DNA of 20,551 bases from positions 2,251 to 22,801 of the forward strand of contig DGFC01000161.1 in NCBI GenBank assembly GCA_002391465.1, written 5' to 3'. The stretch comes from Firmicutes bacterium UBA3910. Its GTDB lineage: Bacteria; Bacillota; Limnochordia; Darwinibacteriales; Darwinibacteriaceae. The notes beneath the pieces are model-generated. The model saw only the letters and a list, made by a program, of their open reading frames with translations. It had not been told where the DNA came from and made no database searches. Numbering within the stretch: position 1 is the first letter of the stretch; every line of letters begins with the position of its first letter. Below, in pieces: positions 13,219 to 20,426 of the stretch. The position numbers and the translations under genes are program-made.

Positions 13219-14331
13219 TTAAGCCTGGTTCTGGCGGTACCGCAGATCCTGGATGCGGTCCGAAGCCAGCCGCTTGTGGCGGGGGTCTCCCCCGGTCATG
13301 GTGGCTGCCCTGTGGAAATTGTTGAAAGCAGCACCGGTATTCCCCAACCGCAGTTCAAGCTCACCCAAGAGAATGTAAAGTTGCTGATCACCGGCCGCAC
13401 TGCGGGCGCTTGTGGACATGGCTTCCGCAAAGTAATCCCGGGCCTTTTCTGCCGCCGCTAGGGCCAGCTCCCCTTCCTCCAGATCTTCATAGATCCAGAC
13501 CAAACGGAGCCAGAGGTTCGCCCACTGCTCTAATGTGGCTCCCACAATTTCAAAGCTGCGCATCGCTAGGTAATAGGAGATGATCACCTGTTGGATGGTG
13601 CGCTGGCCGTCAAAGGCGAAGTTGAAGTCCACTGGATTTCCCAACAGTACCTCCCGCCCCTTTTCCACTGCAGTACGCCGCAGCCGGTTAAAGCGTCGGG
13701 CAGGGTAGGCGAACGAACACTGGGGGCAGACCCAGATGTAATAGAAATTAGGTTCAAAATTGCGATAGACCGTCCGAAAGTCGGGATCATGCCTTTCCAT
13801 CTGCAGACGGGAAGTACGTTCCCTCAAGCCGGTAAACTCAGTACTGCAGATGGGGCAGGTCACTTCGGTAGGGAACACATACTCACCGTATTCCGCCGGT
13901 ACCCTAGTGTTGAAAGTGGGGTGGCCTTCTGGCAGCAGATCACCTAACGTGCTTACCCTCTCTTCCTGCCCTTCCTGTACCCCCTGGAAGAAATTCATCG
14001 CTCCTTCATCGCTCACCCTGCGTGCCAGCTCGGAAAGCAGGGAACAGGCGAGACGGGGCTGACCCGCGAGGATACTGGTGATATTGTCCTTATTCAGCTC
14101 CAATACTTTGACATCTGTGGCACAGACCGCAGCATAGCTGTGGGTCGCCTCTTGGAAGAAGGCAACATCGCCAACAATTCCTGCCGGGCCCAGCAGTACC
14201 TGTTGGTCCCCTTTGGTCACAATGATCCGACCGTCTAAGATGATGTAGACGGACGAAGCAGGATTGCCGGGAACAAACAGCACAGTTCCTTTAGCGTATG
14301 CTTGTACAAAATCAACTGCCAATGCTATCAT
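13219..14331 (-). CDS. Cyclic-nucleotide-binding-like / DUF2225 fusion protein
   Basis: 370 residues. The N-terminal ~120 residues form a cNMP-binding-type beta-roll (SSVYIILDGRIIVTKGDQQVLLGPAGIVGDVAFFQ). The phosphate-binding cassette reads GDVAFFQEATHSYAAV, where the usual Glu is Asp and the usual Arg is Ser, so binding of cAMP or cGMP is doubtful. From about residue 150 comes DUF2225, with two zinc-ribbon-like pairs (CPICSTEF at about 159 and CPQCSF at about 203). A helical TPR-like C-terminal region follows (LEQWANLWLRLVWIYEDLEEGELALAAAEKARD, described here in parts: WLRLVWIYEDLEEGEL, then LGELELRLGNTGAAFNNF). DUF2225 proteins are common in Firmicutes; their function is unknown. ATG with GAGG upstream; single-gene unit between terminators. 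Confidence 0.88.
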   Translation of the reverse strand: MIALAVDFVQAYAKGTVLFVPGNPASSVYIILDGRIIVTKGDQQVLLGPAGIVGDVAFFQEATHSYAAVCATDVKVLELNKDNITSILAGQPRLACSLLSELARRVSDEGAMNFFQGVQEGQEERVSTLGDLLPEGHPTFNTRVPAEYGEYVFPTEVTCPICSTEFTGLRERTSRLQMERHDPDFRTVYRNFEPNFYYIWVCPQCSFAYPARRFNRLRRTAVEKGREVLLGNPVDFNFAFDGQRTIQQVIISYYLAMRSFEIVGATLEQWANLWLRLVWIYEDLEEGELALAAAEKARDYFAEAMSTSARSAAGDQQLYILLGELELRLGNTGAAFNNFHRAATMTGGDPRHKRLASDRIQDLRYRQNQA

Positions 14332-14365
14332 CCTTTACCTCGGTAAACTATGCTTGACCTAGCAC

Positions 14366-14384
14366 TTCTCCTTGCGAAGGAGAA
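14366..14384 (-). promoter_or_regulatory. Short perfect hairpin upstream of the DUF2225 gene
   Basis: TTCTCCTT-GCG-AAGGAGAA, an 8-bp perfect stem with a 3-base loop, 35 bases before the ATG. It lacks a T-tract, so it is not a terminator on either strand. It may be an operator or leader hairpin; function unknown. Confidence 0.4.
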
Positions 14385-14390
14385 TTCCTG

Positions 14391-14423
14391 TTAAAAGGAA
14401 AAAGGGGGCACAGTGCCCCCTTT
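14391..14423 (-). terminator. Rho-independent terminator of the redox operon
   Basis: A perfect 10-bp stem (AAAGGGGGCA/TGCCCCCTTT, 3-base loop) followed on the minus strand by TTCCTTTTAA directly after the beta-subunit gene. Confidence 0.92.
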
Positions 14424-14424
14424 A

Positions 14425-15288
14425 CTACACTTTGAAACTCTCCACTAAGGCATGCACCACAGCCGTATCCCGTTCCTGCCTGACCAGGGGCGTTGTTAAG
14501 ATGCCGCTGTACTGATCGGCAAGGGTCGGCCGTTCAACCTGGTAGAGAATGCCGATGGGGATCCGGTCCCCCCATTCCCAGCTCTTTTCCCAAGCCGCCT
14601 TGCGATCGGTACGGTCATAACTCCCATCCTGGTCCAGATCGTACACCCGCTCCCGGTAATACTGGTAGGTGTTGATCTTGTTGAAGGTCACACAGGGTTG
14701 GAGAATGTCCACCAGGGCAAAGCCCCGATGCTGCACCGCGGCTTTAATGGTCCGCGTTAGGTGCTGCTGATCCCCTGCGTAACTGCGGGCAACAAAGCCG
14801 CCGTTTAGGGTGATGGCGGTAGCCAGCGGGTTAAACGCTTCGTTGGCCACACCCGCGGGCGTAGTTCCGGTCACCATACCCTGATCAGAACGGGGTGAGG
14901 CTTGTCCCTTAGTTAGACCAAATACCTGGTTATCATGGACCAAATAGGTAATGTCCACGTTCTTGCGAATGGCATGGAGGAAGTGGTTCCCTCCCTCGGC
15001 GTAGCCGTCACCGTCGCCGCCGATGGCAAACACGGTCAGGTCGCCGTTCGCCAGTTTCGCCCCGGTAGCGGTGGGAAGTGTTCGCCCGTGGAGCGTGTTC
15101 AGCACGTTACCGGCGATGTAGTGGGGCGTTTTGCCCGCCTGCCCAATGCCTGAGACATAAAGAACGTCTTGGGGCCTCAGCTCCAGTTCCTCCAGAGCCC
15201 GGCTCAGGGCACGCAGGATACCGAAGTTACCGCAGCCCGGGCACCAAGCCGTCTCTTTGGCAGTGACAAAGCCAATATCCTTAGTCAC
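14425..15288 (-). CDS. 2-oxoacid:ferredoxin oxidoreductase, beta subunit (TPP-binding)
   Basis: 287 residues. This subunit binds thiamine diphosphate (GGDGDGYAEGGNH at about 90-102, then VHDNQVFGLTKGQ) and an Fe-S cluster in enzymes that decarboxylate 2-oxoacids to acyl-CoA with ferredoxin as acceptor. WCPGCG (Cys16, Cys19) and QPCVTFN (Cys199) supply three cluster ligands, but the usual fourth, in GIGC, is Gln50 (VSGIGQAGKTPHY). I chose the GTG at 15286-15288: it has AAAGGAGG eight bases upstream and overlaps the alpha stop by eight bases, implying coupled translation. The ATG at 15312 lacks a site. Substrate (2-oxoglutarate, branched or other) cannot be fixed from sequence alone. Confidence 0.92.
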   Translation of the reverse strand: MTKDIGFVTAKETAWCPGCGNFGILRALSRALEELELRPQDVLYVSGIGQAGKTPHYIAGNVLNTLHGRTLPTATGAKLANGDLTVFAIGGDGDGYAEGGNHFLHAIRKNVDITYLVHDNQVFGLTKGQASPRSDQGMVTGTTPAGVANEAFNPLATAITLNGGFVARSYAGDQQHLTRTIKAAVQHRGFALVDILQPCVTFNKINTYQYYRERVYDLDQDGSYDRTDRKAAWEKSWEWGDRIPIGILYQVERPTLADQYSGILTTPLVRQERDTAVVHALVESFKV

Positions 15289-17011
15289 AGGCGCCACCTC
15301 CTTTAAGCTCATTCAGGATGTAGCAGGCGTTAATGGGTCTGCCATCATAGCGCCGCACACACCCGGTGGGTTTCCAGGCAAAGCGGGAGGCAATGAGTGC
15401 CTGCAGCTGGCCGGAAGCGTTTCCTTCCACCACATATTTCTCACCCGGCCCGGTCAAGATTTCCTCTAGACTGGCTGGCAGAGGGAAAACCTGCGGTAGG
15501 TGCACGCCTTGGGCTCTTGTACCGCGCTCATTTAAGTTGGCTACCGCTTCTGCAATAGCCCCTTTAGTGGAGCCGAAACCGATCAGCACCAGCTCGGGAT
15601 CTTCGACGCCGCATATAACCGGAGGAAGAGCCTCCTCTTCCACCAACTTCTGCTTGGCCATGCGCTTTTCCACCATTTTCCTCCGCATTTCCCCATCTTC
15701 CGTCAGGTGGCCCTTTTCATCATGTTCGTCGCCGGCACTGATTACCAGCCCATCCCCGAAACCGGGGTAGAGCCTGGGTGAAATGCCGTCCTCGGTGAGC
15801 TTATAGCGGAGGTAGTCCGGTCCCCCTTCGGCTCCGGAGACCACTTTACCCCGATCGATCTCTACCCTATCTACGGAAAAGGGAGTCACAGTGGTATAGG
15901 AGTCGGCCAGGTGCTGATCGCTCAGTACCACAACGGGCATCTGATACCGTTCAGCCAAGTTAAAGGCATCGCCCATGAGATAGAAAGCTTCTTCCACGTC
16001 ACCGGGGGCCAACACAGCCCGGGGGAAATCCCCGAAGGACATGGCCACCGCAAACGTTAGGTCTCCCTGTTCCGTCCTGGTGGGTAGTCCGGTACTGGGT
16101 CCCGGGCGCTGGGCATTCACCACTACAATGGGGATTTCGGCTGAGCCAGCTAAACTGAGCGCCTCAGTCATTAAGGCAAAGCCCCCGCCCGAGGTGGCGG
16201 TCATGGCCCGTACCCCGGCAAAGCTTGCTCCAATTGCCATATTGATGGCAGAGATTTCATCTTCCGCTTGTTCCATCACAACGGAAGCCTTCCTGCCATT
16301 ACGGGAGATGTATTCGGTCACTCCCGTGGACGGCGTCATGGGATAGGCACTCATGAACTTAAGACCGGCAGCTAACGCACCTAAGGGCAGGGCATCATTG
16401 CCGCTGAGCAGAATCCGCTCAGCGGGATGTTCCGGTCTTGCAGGTTTCTGCCTCTTGGAAGCAAGCCCCTGCACCCTGTCAAAGCCTGCTTTAGCAACCA
16501 ATTGATTGCCTTCCACAATCTCCGCACCACGGCGTCCGAAAAGTTCGCCTAAAACATCAGCCAAAACGGAAAAGTCATCGCTGAGGAATGCCCAAATGGC
16601 CCCGGCCGCAACTGCGTTAGCCATAATCCGCGGCTGGCCCAGCTCTTCCGTTACCTGGGCAAAGGGTAGGGCGATGTAATTCTCACCTGGGGTAAAGGGC
16701 AGCTCCTCGTTTCTGAAAACGTCCGGATCGTAGATTACCAAACTGTCCTCGGTCAAATTCTTCCTGGCTCGACCAATGGTGGCCCGATCGAGGGAGACAG
16801 TTAAATCAAGCTTGTCCACCCAAGTGGCAATCGGTTCATTGGCCAAGCGAATCTGGAAGTAGTTGTTCCCACCGCGGATCCTCGATTCATAGTCCTGGTG
16901 GGCGAACAGATACCAACCTTCCCGGGCAATCGCTCGCAGCAAAATGCTGCCTATGGATACCAGCCCTTGCCCCGCTTCGCCTCCAATTCTGATGTTAAAG
17001 GTGTTTGACAT
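15281..17011 (-). CDS. 2-oxoacid:ferredoxin oxidoreductase, fused gamma-alpha subunit
   Basis: 576 residues. Residues 1-190 are the gamma domain (IRIGGEAGQGLVSIGSIL, DYESRIRGGNNYFQIR). From about 195 comes the alpha (pyrimidine-binding) domain with GNDALPLGALAAGLKFMSAY, the YPMTPST substrate-site motif, VVMEQAEDEISAINMAIGAS, ATSGGGFALMTEALSLA and GPSTGLPTRTEQGDL. This fusion with a separate beta subunit is the two-subunit KorAB-type arrangement. It follows rubrerythrin by 12 bases with a GGGGG site, and overlaps the beta gene. No ferredoxin-like delta subunit is encoded nearby, as expected for this type. It would feed or draw electrons from ferredoxin in the cytoplasm. Confidence 0.93.
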   Translation of the reverse strand: MSNTFNIRIGGEAGQGLVSIGSILLRAIAREGWYLFAHQDYESRIRGGNNYFQIRLANEPIATWVDKLDLTVSLDRATIGRARKNLTEDSLVIYDPDVFRNEELPFTPGENYIALPFAQVTEELGQPRIMANAVAAGAIWAFLSDDFSVLADVLGELFGRRGAEIVEGNQLVAKAGFDRVQGLASKRQKPARPEHPAERILLSGNDALPLGALAAGLKFMSAYPMTPSTGVTEYISRNGRKASVVMEQAEDEISAINMAIGASFAGVRAMTATSGGGFALMTEALSLAGSAEIPIVVVNAQRPGPSTGLPTRTEQGDLTFAVAMSFGDFPRAVLAPGDVEEAFYLMGDAFNLAERYQMPVVVLSDQHLADSYTTVTPFSVDRVEIDRGKVVSGAEGGPDYLRYKLTEDGISPRLYPGFGDGLVISAGDEHDEKGHLTEDGEMRRKMVEKRMAKQKLVEEEALPPVICGVEDPELVLIGFGSTKGAIAEAVANLNERGTRAQGVHLPQVFPLPASLEEILTGPGEKYVVEGNASGQLQALIASRFAWKPTGCVRRYDGRPINACYILNELKGGGACD

Positions 17012-17023
17012 AACAACCCCCTT

Positions 17024-17527
17024 TTAGAAGGATACGAACCTATCTTTCTTAGCACTGCAGATCGGGCATTTTTCAGGAATTTCGCCGTCAACGGTGTAAC
17101 CGCAGATGTCGCAGATGTGGATTGTGCCGATCTCGATGTCCGACTTCTCCATAACTACCTTCTTGGCGTCAGTATACATTTGCGCGTGGATTTTCTCTGC
17201 TTCTAGGGCGTAATGGGTGGAACGGACCGCTCCCTTTTCTTCCTGCAGTTCGGCCACGGCTTTGTAAGCTGGGTACATTTCTTCGATTTCGAAGTTTTCA
17301 CCGTCAATACCATCCTGGAGATTGGCAACTGAATCGTTGATGCCGCCAAGTTCCTTGAGGTGGTTGCGAGCGTGTACCAGTTCGGCGTAAGCAATTGCTT
17401 TAAAGAGCCGTGCTACATTGGGAAAGCCCTCTTTCTCTGCCACGTCGCTGTACAGCAGGTACTTCATGTGTGCTTGGCTTTCGCCTGCAAAAGCATCCCT
17501 TAAGTTCTGTTCCGTCATAATTCTCAT
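17024..17527 (-). CDS. Rubrerythrin
   Basis: 167 residues from the ATG at 17525-17527, nine bases after AGGAGG; a longer frame to 17569 runs into the site and is rejected. The ferritin-like di-iron domain occupies about 1-130: FAGESQAHMKYLLYSD, then AELVHARNHL and, in the second half, LEAEKIHAQMY supply the Glu/His ligands. The C-terminal rubredoxin-like domain has two Cys-x-x-Cys pairs (HICDICGYT and EKCPICSAKKDRF). Rubrerythrins reduce hydrogen peroxide in anaerobes using electrons from rubredoxin or flavoproteins. Its place between a flavin reductase-like gene and a ferredoxin-linked oxidoreductase suggests a common electron-supply or oxygen-defence role, which is inference. Confidence 0.95.
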   Translation of the reverse strand: MRIMTEQNLRDAFAGESQAHMKYLLYSDVAEKEGFPNVARLFKAIAYAELVHARNHLKELGGINDSVANLQDGIDGENFEIEEMYPAYKAVAELQEEKGAVRSTHYALEAEKIHAQMYTDAKKVVMEKSDIEIGTIHICDICGYTVDGEIPEKCPICSAKKDRFVSF

Positions 17528-17571
17528 CTGTGCATTCCTCCTATATGTTTTTATTTTCTTTGGTGTCAAGT

Positions 17572-18126
17572 TTAGCTTTCGGGTGGGGTTACCCTCCGCC
17601 CGGATATGTAGTACTGGTTACCGCCCAGATGGTGGAGCAGCTCGGCGTCTTCTACCCAGTGGCCCCCGACAAAGAGGTCGTCGCGGGCACTAGCCGCCAC
17701 AATTTCACCCACAAACAGGTGATGATCACCAATCACGTGGGTCTCCACAACCCTGCATTCCACATGGGCCAGACATTCTTCAATCGAGGGGGCGCCCACC
17801 ACACTGCTGGGTACAGCAGTCAGCTCAATGTCCTGGAACTTATCCACATCCCGGCCCGAAACCCTGCCGCACCTAGCTACCTGTGTCAGGAGATCGGCAC
17901 CGGCCACGTTGAGCACGAATTCCCCGCTTTCTCCGATCAGTTCTGTTGTAAACCGCCCGTTCCCAACCGCTATGCCTAAGAGCCGCGGCTGAGCGGAGAT
18001 GGGAGTCTGCCAGGCCAGTGTCATGATGTTAGTGTGCCCTCGCGCTGCACTGGTGACCAAAAGCACGCTGCCGGCATTGAGGATTCGGTGTGCCGATTGA
18101 ATTGGTACCGCTTTTTTCAATTCCAC
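17572..18126 (-). CDS. Flavin reductase-like (flavoredoxin-type) FMN-binding protein
   Basis: 184 residues from a GTG close behind GGGGGAGG. The split-barrel flavin reductase-like domain spans nearly the whole chain: GSVLLVTSAARGHTNIMTLAW (start GSVLLVTS, then NIMTLAW), ISAQPRLLGIAVGNGRFTTE, ESGEFVLNVAG, and HVIGDHHLFVGEIVAAS. Such proteins bind FMN and pass electrons, often to rubredoxin-containing partners, in anaerobes. It is the first gene of the four-gene redox unit, with a candidate sigma-A promoter 37 bases upstream. Its exact partner is unknown; the next gene, rubrerythrin, is the obvious candidate. Confidence 0.88.
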   Translation of the reverse strand: MELKKAVPIQSAHRILNAGSVLLVTSAARGHTNIMTLAWQTPISAQPRLLGIAVGNGRFTTELIGESGEFVLNVAGADLLTQVARCGRVSGRDVDKFQDIELTAVPSSVVGAPSIEECLAHVECRVVETHVIGDHHLFVGEIVAASARDDLFVGGHWVEDAELLHHLGGNQYYISGRRVTPPES

Positions 18127-18162
18127 TTCCTCCCCCTTTCCGAAAACTAAGTAGTCTCCTCT

Positions 18163-18191
18163 ATTTTATATCATAATTCGTCCCACTTCAA
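18163..18191 (-). promoter_or_regulatory. Candidate sigma-A promoter of the redox operon
   Basis: Minus-strand TTGAAG (18191-18186), 17-base spacer, TAAAAT (18168-18163), about 37 bases before the GTG of the flavin reductase-like gene. The region is AT-rich with other -10-like words (TATGAT, TATAAA), so the exact start is uncertain. Confidence 0.55.
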
Positions 18192-18274
18192 TCTTGTTAA
18201 CCCATTGTTATTTCTTTCACTCTTGCTATACATTCCCATTTAACCAACTACTAAATGCTGGGGTAAAACACATG

Positions 18275-18318
18275 TTTTCCACATAATGTTGTGGGCAACT
18301 TGTGTATAATGTGGATAA
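18275..18318. promoter_or_regulatory. Cluster of DnaA-box-like sites
   Basis: One exact DnaA box, TTATCCACA, on the minus strand at 18318-18310, and two variants: TTTTCCACA on the plus strand at 18275-18283 and TTGCCCACA on the minus strand at 18298-18290. The two variants face each other and also form a short CCACA/TGTGG inverted repeat. The cluster lies in a 200-base AT-rich gap between the redox operon and the permease unit. No dnaA or dnaN gene is here, so an origin is not indicated; DnaA regulation or titration is possible. Confidence 0.4.
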
Positions 18319-18326
18319 CTATTTAT

Positions 18327-18998
18327 TCAGCCCACTTGATGGAGGATGGAATTGCCCTGTCTACCTGCCTCTAAGAGCCAACCCGCCTTCCTCAGCGTGT
18401 ATGTAACCTTGCGGGCGGCCTGTTCCGATATCCGCGCCATATCTGCCAACTGTTTGTTTGTAAAGGGCTCAGGCAGATCGGACGGCAGTACTGACAGATA
18501 GTCCCCCGCTGACCCAAACACTTGCTTACCCGTCACTGCACAGAGGCGCCGATCTACGATGCTCACTCCCCTGCGACGCCAGCTGCCCCTGCCGTCATCG
18601 CAGCGGATCTCTTCCTCCACTATATACACTGCTTCCACTGTTAGATTGGGATGGGGAAGGAATTGGGGAATGCGAATCAGCTCCCCGAAGAGATCGTAGA
18701 TCGTGCCCTTTTTGGGTGATCTGCGCCTGGTCAGCACCTCACCGGTAGTCTGATCCACATAAACGAGATACCGCTCCAGGGGGATGGGGAAAACCACATG
18801 GAGCCTGTAATTGGGCAGCAGGCTCCTTAGCTTTGGCTTCAGGGCAGAAAAATTGCCCGTTTGAATTTCAAGCAGGCAGTCCCCTTGGACCAGGTCGATA
18901 ATGTAGCCATCCACTTCCGCTTCCACCCGAGCCCCGGGACGCCTGTAGTATTCCTTCAGACCCGCATGGAGGGAACCCTCGTTGCGGGTGCCGATCAT
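18327..18998 (-). CDS. Protein of unknown function: possible PD-(D/E)XK-like core plus C-terminal winged helix
   Basis: 223 residues from an ATG whose last bases form ATGA with the stop of the upstream permease gene; this coupling decides the start over a longer frame to 19022. Near the N-terminus, a helix with Glu16 is followed by EVDGYIIDLVQGDCLLEIQTG, readable as beta-hairpin Asp30/Asp35 ... Glu44-x-Gln46, which resembles the spaced acidic core of PD-(D/E)XK nucleases with Gln for Lys. A basic RRRSPKK segment follows. Residues about 165-223 (FTNKQLADMARISEQAARKV, TLRKAGWL) read as a winged helix. The nuclease comparison is weak and the winged helix moderate. No function is known to me; regulator of, or partner to, the permease is possible. 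Confidence 0.7.
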   Translation of the reverse strand: MIGTRNEGSLHAGLKEYYRRPGARVEAEVDGYIIDLVQGDCLLEIQTGNFSALKPKLRSLLPNYRLHVVFPIPLERYLVYVDQTTGEVLTRRRSPKKGTIYDLFGELIRIPQFLPHPNLTVEAVYIVEEEIRCDDGRGSWRRRGVSIVDRRLCAVTGKQVFGSAGDYLSVLPSDLPEPFTNKQLADMARISEQAARKVTYTLRKAGWLLEAGRQGNSILHQVG

Positions 18999-20272
18999 GC
19001 CCCTAGTCCCCAGAGCAGCCACACCAGCACATAACCGGTGGTAACGGCGGCCAAGGTGAAGGGAACGCTGAGCTTCATGAACTCCCCTGCCCCAACTTGG
19101 TACCCTTCCTTACTCAAAAGACCAAGGCCAGTAATATTGGCGGAAGCGCCGATGGGCGTTAAGTTCCCACCGAGGGTTGCTCCAATCAAGAGGGCGAAGT
19201 AAAGCAGATTGGGCTCGACCCCTAAAAGGTTCGCTACGCCCTGTACCACTGGGAGCATGGTTGCCACATATGGTATGTTATCCACAAAGCCCGAAACTAC
19301 AACCGAAAGCCAAACGATAACGGTGTAAACGACAAAAACATTGCCCTGACCCAAGTTCGCAATGAACGAACTGATGCGGTCAATCACACCTACCTGGGTA
19401 AGGCCGCCGATCACAATGAAAAGACCGCCCAACAGAGCTAAGGTGAAGTAATCAATATCTACCAGCACGTCTTTAATGACCTGGGCACCTTTGCCTTTGG
19501 CCACCTCCCGCAGCAGACCTACTACTAACAGGGCTACGCAGATAAGTCCATTGGTGATGTCAGGCTTGTTCGGTATAAAGGAAGCTAGAATAAGTAGTAC
19601 AATCATGGCAATCAAGAGGAAGCCGGGGAAATAGTCTGTTACCTCCGTGCGCTCCTGGGGAGTAACCTCCTGTTTGTTGCTGCGCAGTACGAAAAAGAGG
19701 ACTGCGGTGGCAGCGATGGCTCCAGCCTGAACAATCCAAAAAAGACCAGGTTTTCCCTGAATAAAGAAGAAGTCCAAAAAGTCCAAGTCTGCATGTCCAC
19801 CCAGCATAATGGATGTGGCATCACCAACTAGTGTGGCTGCCCCCTGTAGGTTTGAAGCGATGGACACTGCAATTACGCTGATCACCGGTGACACATTCTG
19901 CTTCTTGGCCACAGTGATGGCAATGGGAGCAACGATTAAAACGGTGGCAACATTATCCACAAAAGCGGAAATGGCGCCGGAAAACAGGGACAAGGCCACA
20001 ATCGCCCAGCGGATGGTGGGGGTTTTTTCCAAAATCAGGTCGGCCAATAAAGCGGGCATGCCCGTGGCGATGAACATGGAGACAATCCCCATCGTCCCGG
20101 AAATCATTAAAATAACATTCCAATCAATGAATCCCAAGGCCGCGCTGCCGGGAACGATGCCGAGCACGATAAAAAGGAGGGCTGCCAGTACAGCCACATG
20201 GGCCCGGATCCGGGGAAAAGCGAGTAGTAATACGTAAGTTACGGCAAAGATAATTAAAGCAGTCTGCTCCAA
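18995..20272 (-). CDS. SLC13 / ArsB-NhaD superfamily permease
   Basis: 425 residues with about eleven hydrophobic segments. Two inverted half-repeats each carry the superfamily's hairpin motif: AFVDNVATVLIVAPIAI (about 116-132) and GFVDNIPYVATMLPVV (about 335-350), together with SNLQGAATLVGDATSI and GATLGGNLTPIGASANI. These identify an ion transporter of the type that carries dicarboxylate, sulfate, arsenite or exchanges sodium for protons; the substrate cannot be told. The start is TTG with AAGGAAGGG about nine bases upstream, the only placement that keeps the first membrane helix. It is translationally coupled to the gene at 18327. No promoter is clear in the short upstream region. Confidence 0.9.
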   Translation of the reverse strand: MEQTALIIFAVTYVLLLAFPRIRAHVAVLAALLFIVLGIVPGSAALGFIDWNVILMISGTMGIVSMFIATGMPALLADLILEKTPTIRWAIVALSLFSGAISAFVDNVATVLIVAPIAITVAKKQNVSPVISVIAVSIASNLQGAATLVGDATSIMLGGHADLDFLDFFFIQGKPGLFWIVQAGAIAATAVLFFVLRSNKQEVTPQERTEVTDYFPGFLLIAMIVLLILASFIPNKPDITNGLICVALLVVGLLREVAKGKGAQVIKDVLVDIDYFTLALLGGLFIVIGGLTQVGVIDRISSFIANLGQGNVFVVYTVIVWLSVVVSGFVDNIPYVATMLPVVQGVANLLGVEPNLLYFALLIGATLGGNLTPIGASANITGLGLLSKEGYQVGAGEFMKLSVPFTLAAVTTGYVLVWLLWGLGA

Positions 20273-20392
20273 CTTAAAAACCCTTCCTTCTATTTTGTTC
20301 CGTTCCTCAATTTACTTCTTCTTATCCCTGTAAATTCCTGTCGCATCTCGCAGGTCCCATCCCTTGGGGAAATCTGCTAGTGTGTGAAATCC

Positions 20393-20420
20393 TTGACTTA
20401 ATTGCTGGGTATGATATGAT
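20393..20420 (+). promoter_or_regulatory. Sigma-A promoter driving the c-di-AMP riboswitch
   Basis: Plus-strand TTGACT (20393-20398), 16-base spacer, TATGAT (20415-20420). It points right, away from the permease gene, and would start transcription near 20427, immediately before the riboswitch. Confidence 0.8.
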
Positions 20421-20426
20421 TATTAA

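Noticed and set aside
18305-18310. Plus-strand TATAAT in the intergenic region
   Set aside because: No -35 at 16-18 bases and it would drive transcription antisense to the 18327 gene.
18275-18318. Replication origin at the DnaA-box cluster
   Set aside because: No dnaA, dnaN, or AT-rich unwinding repeats typical of an origin, and only one exact box.
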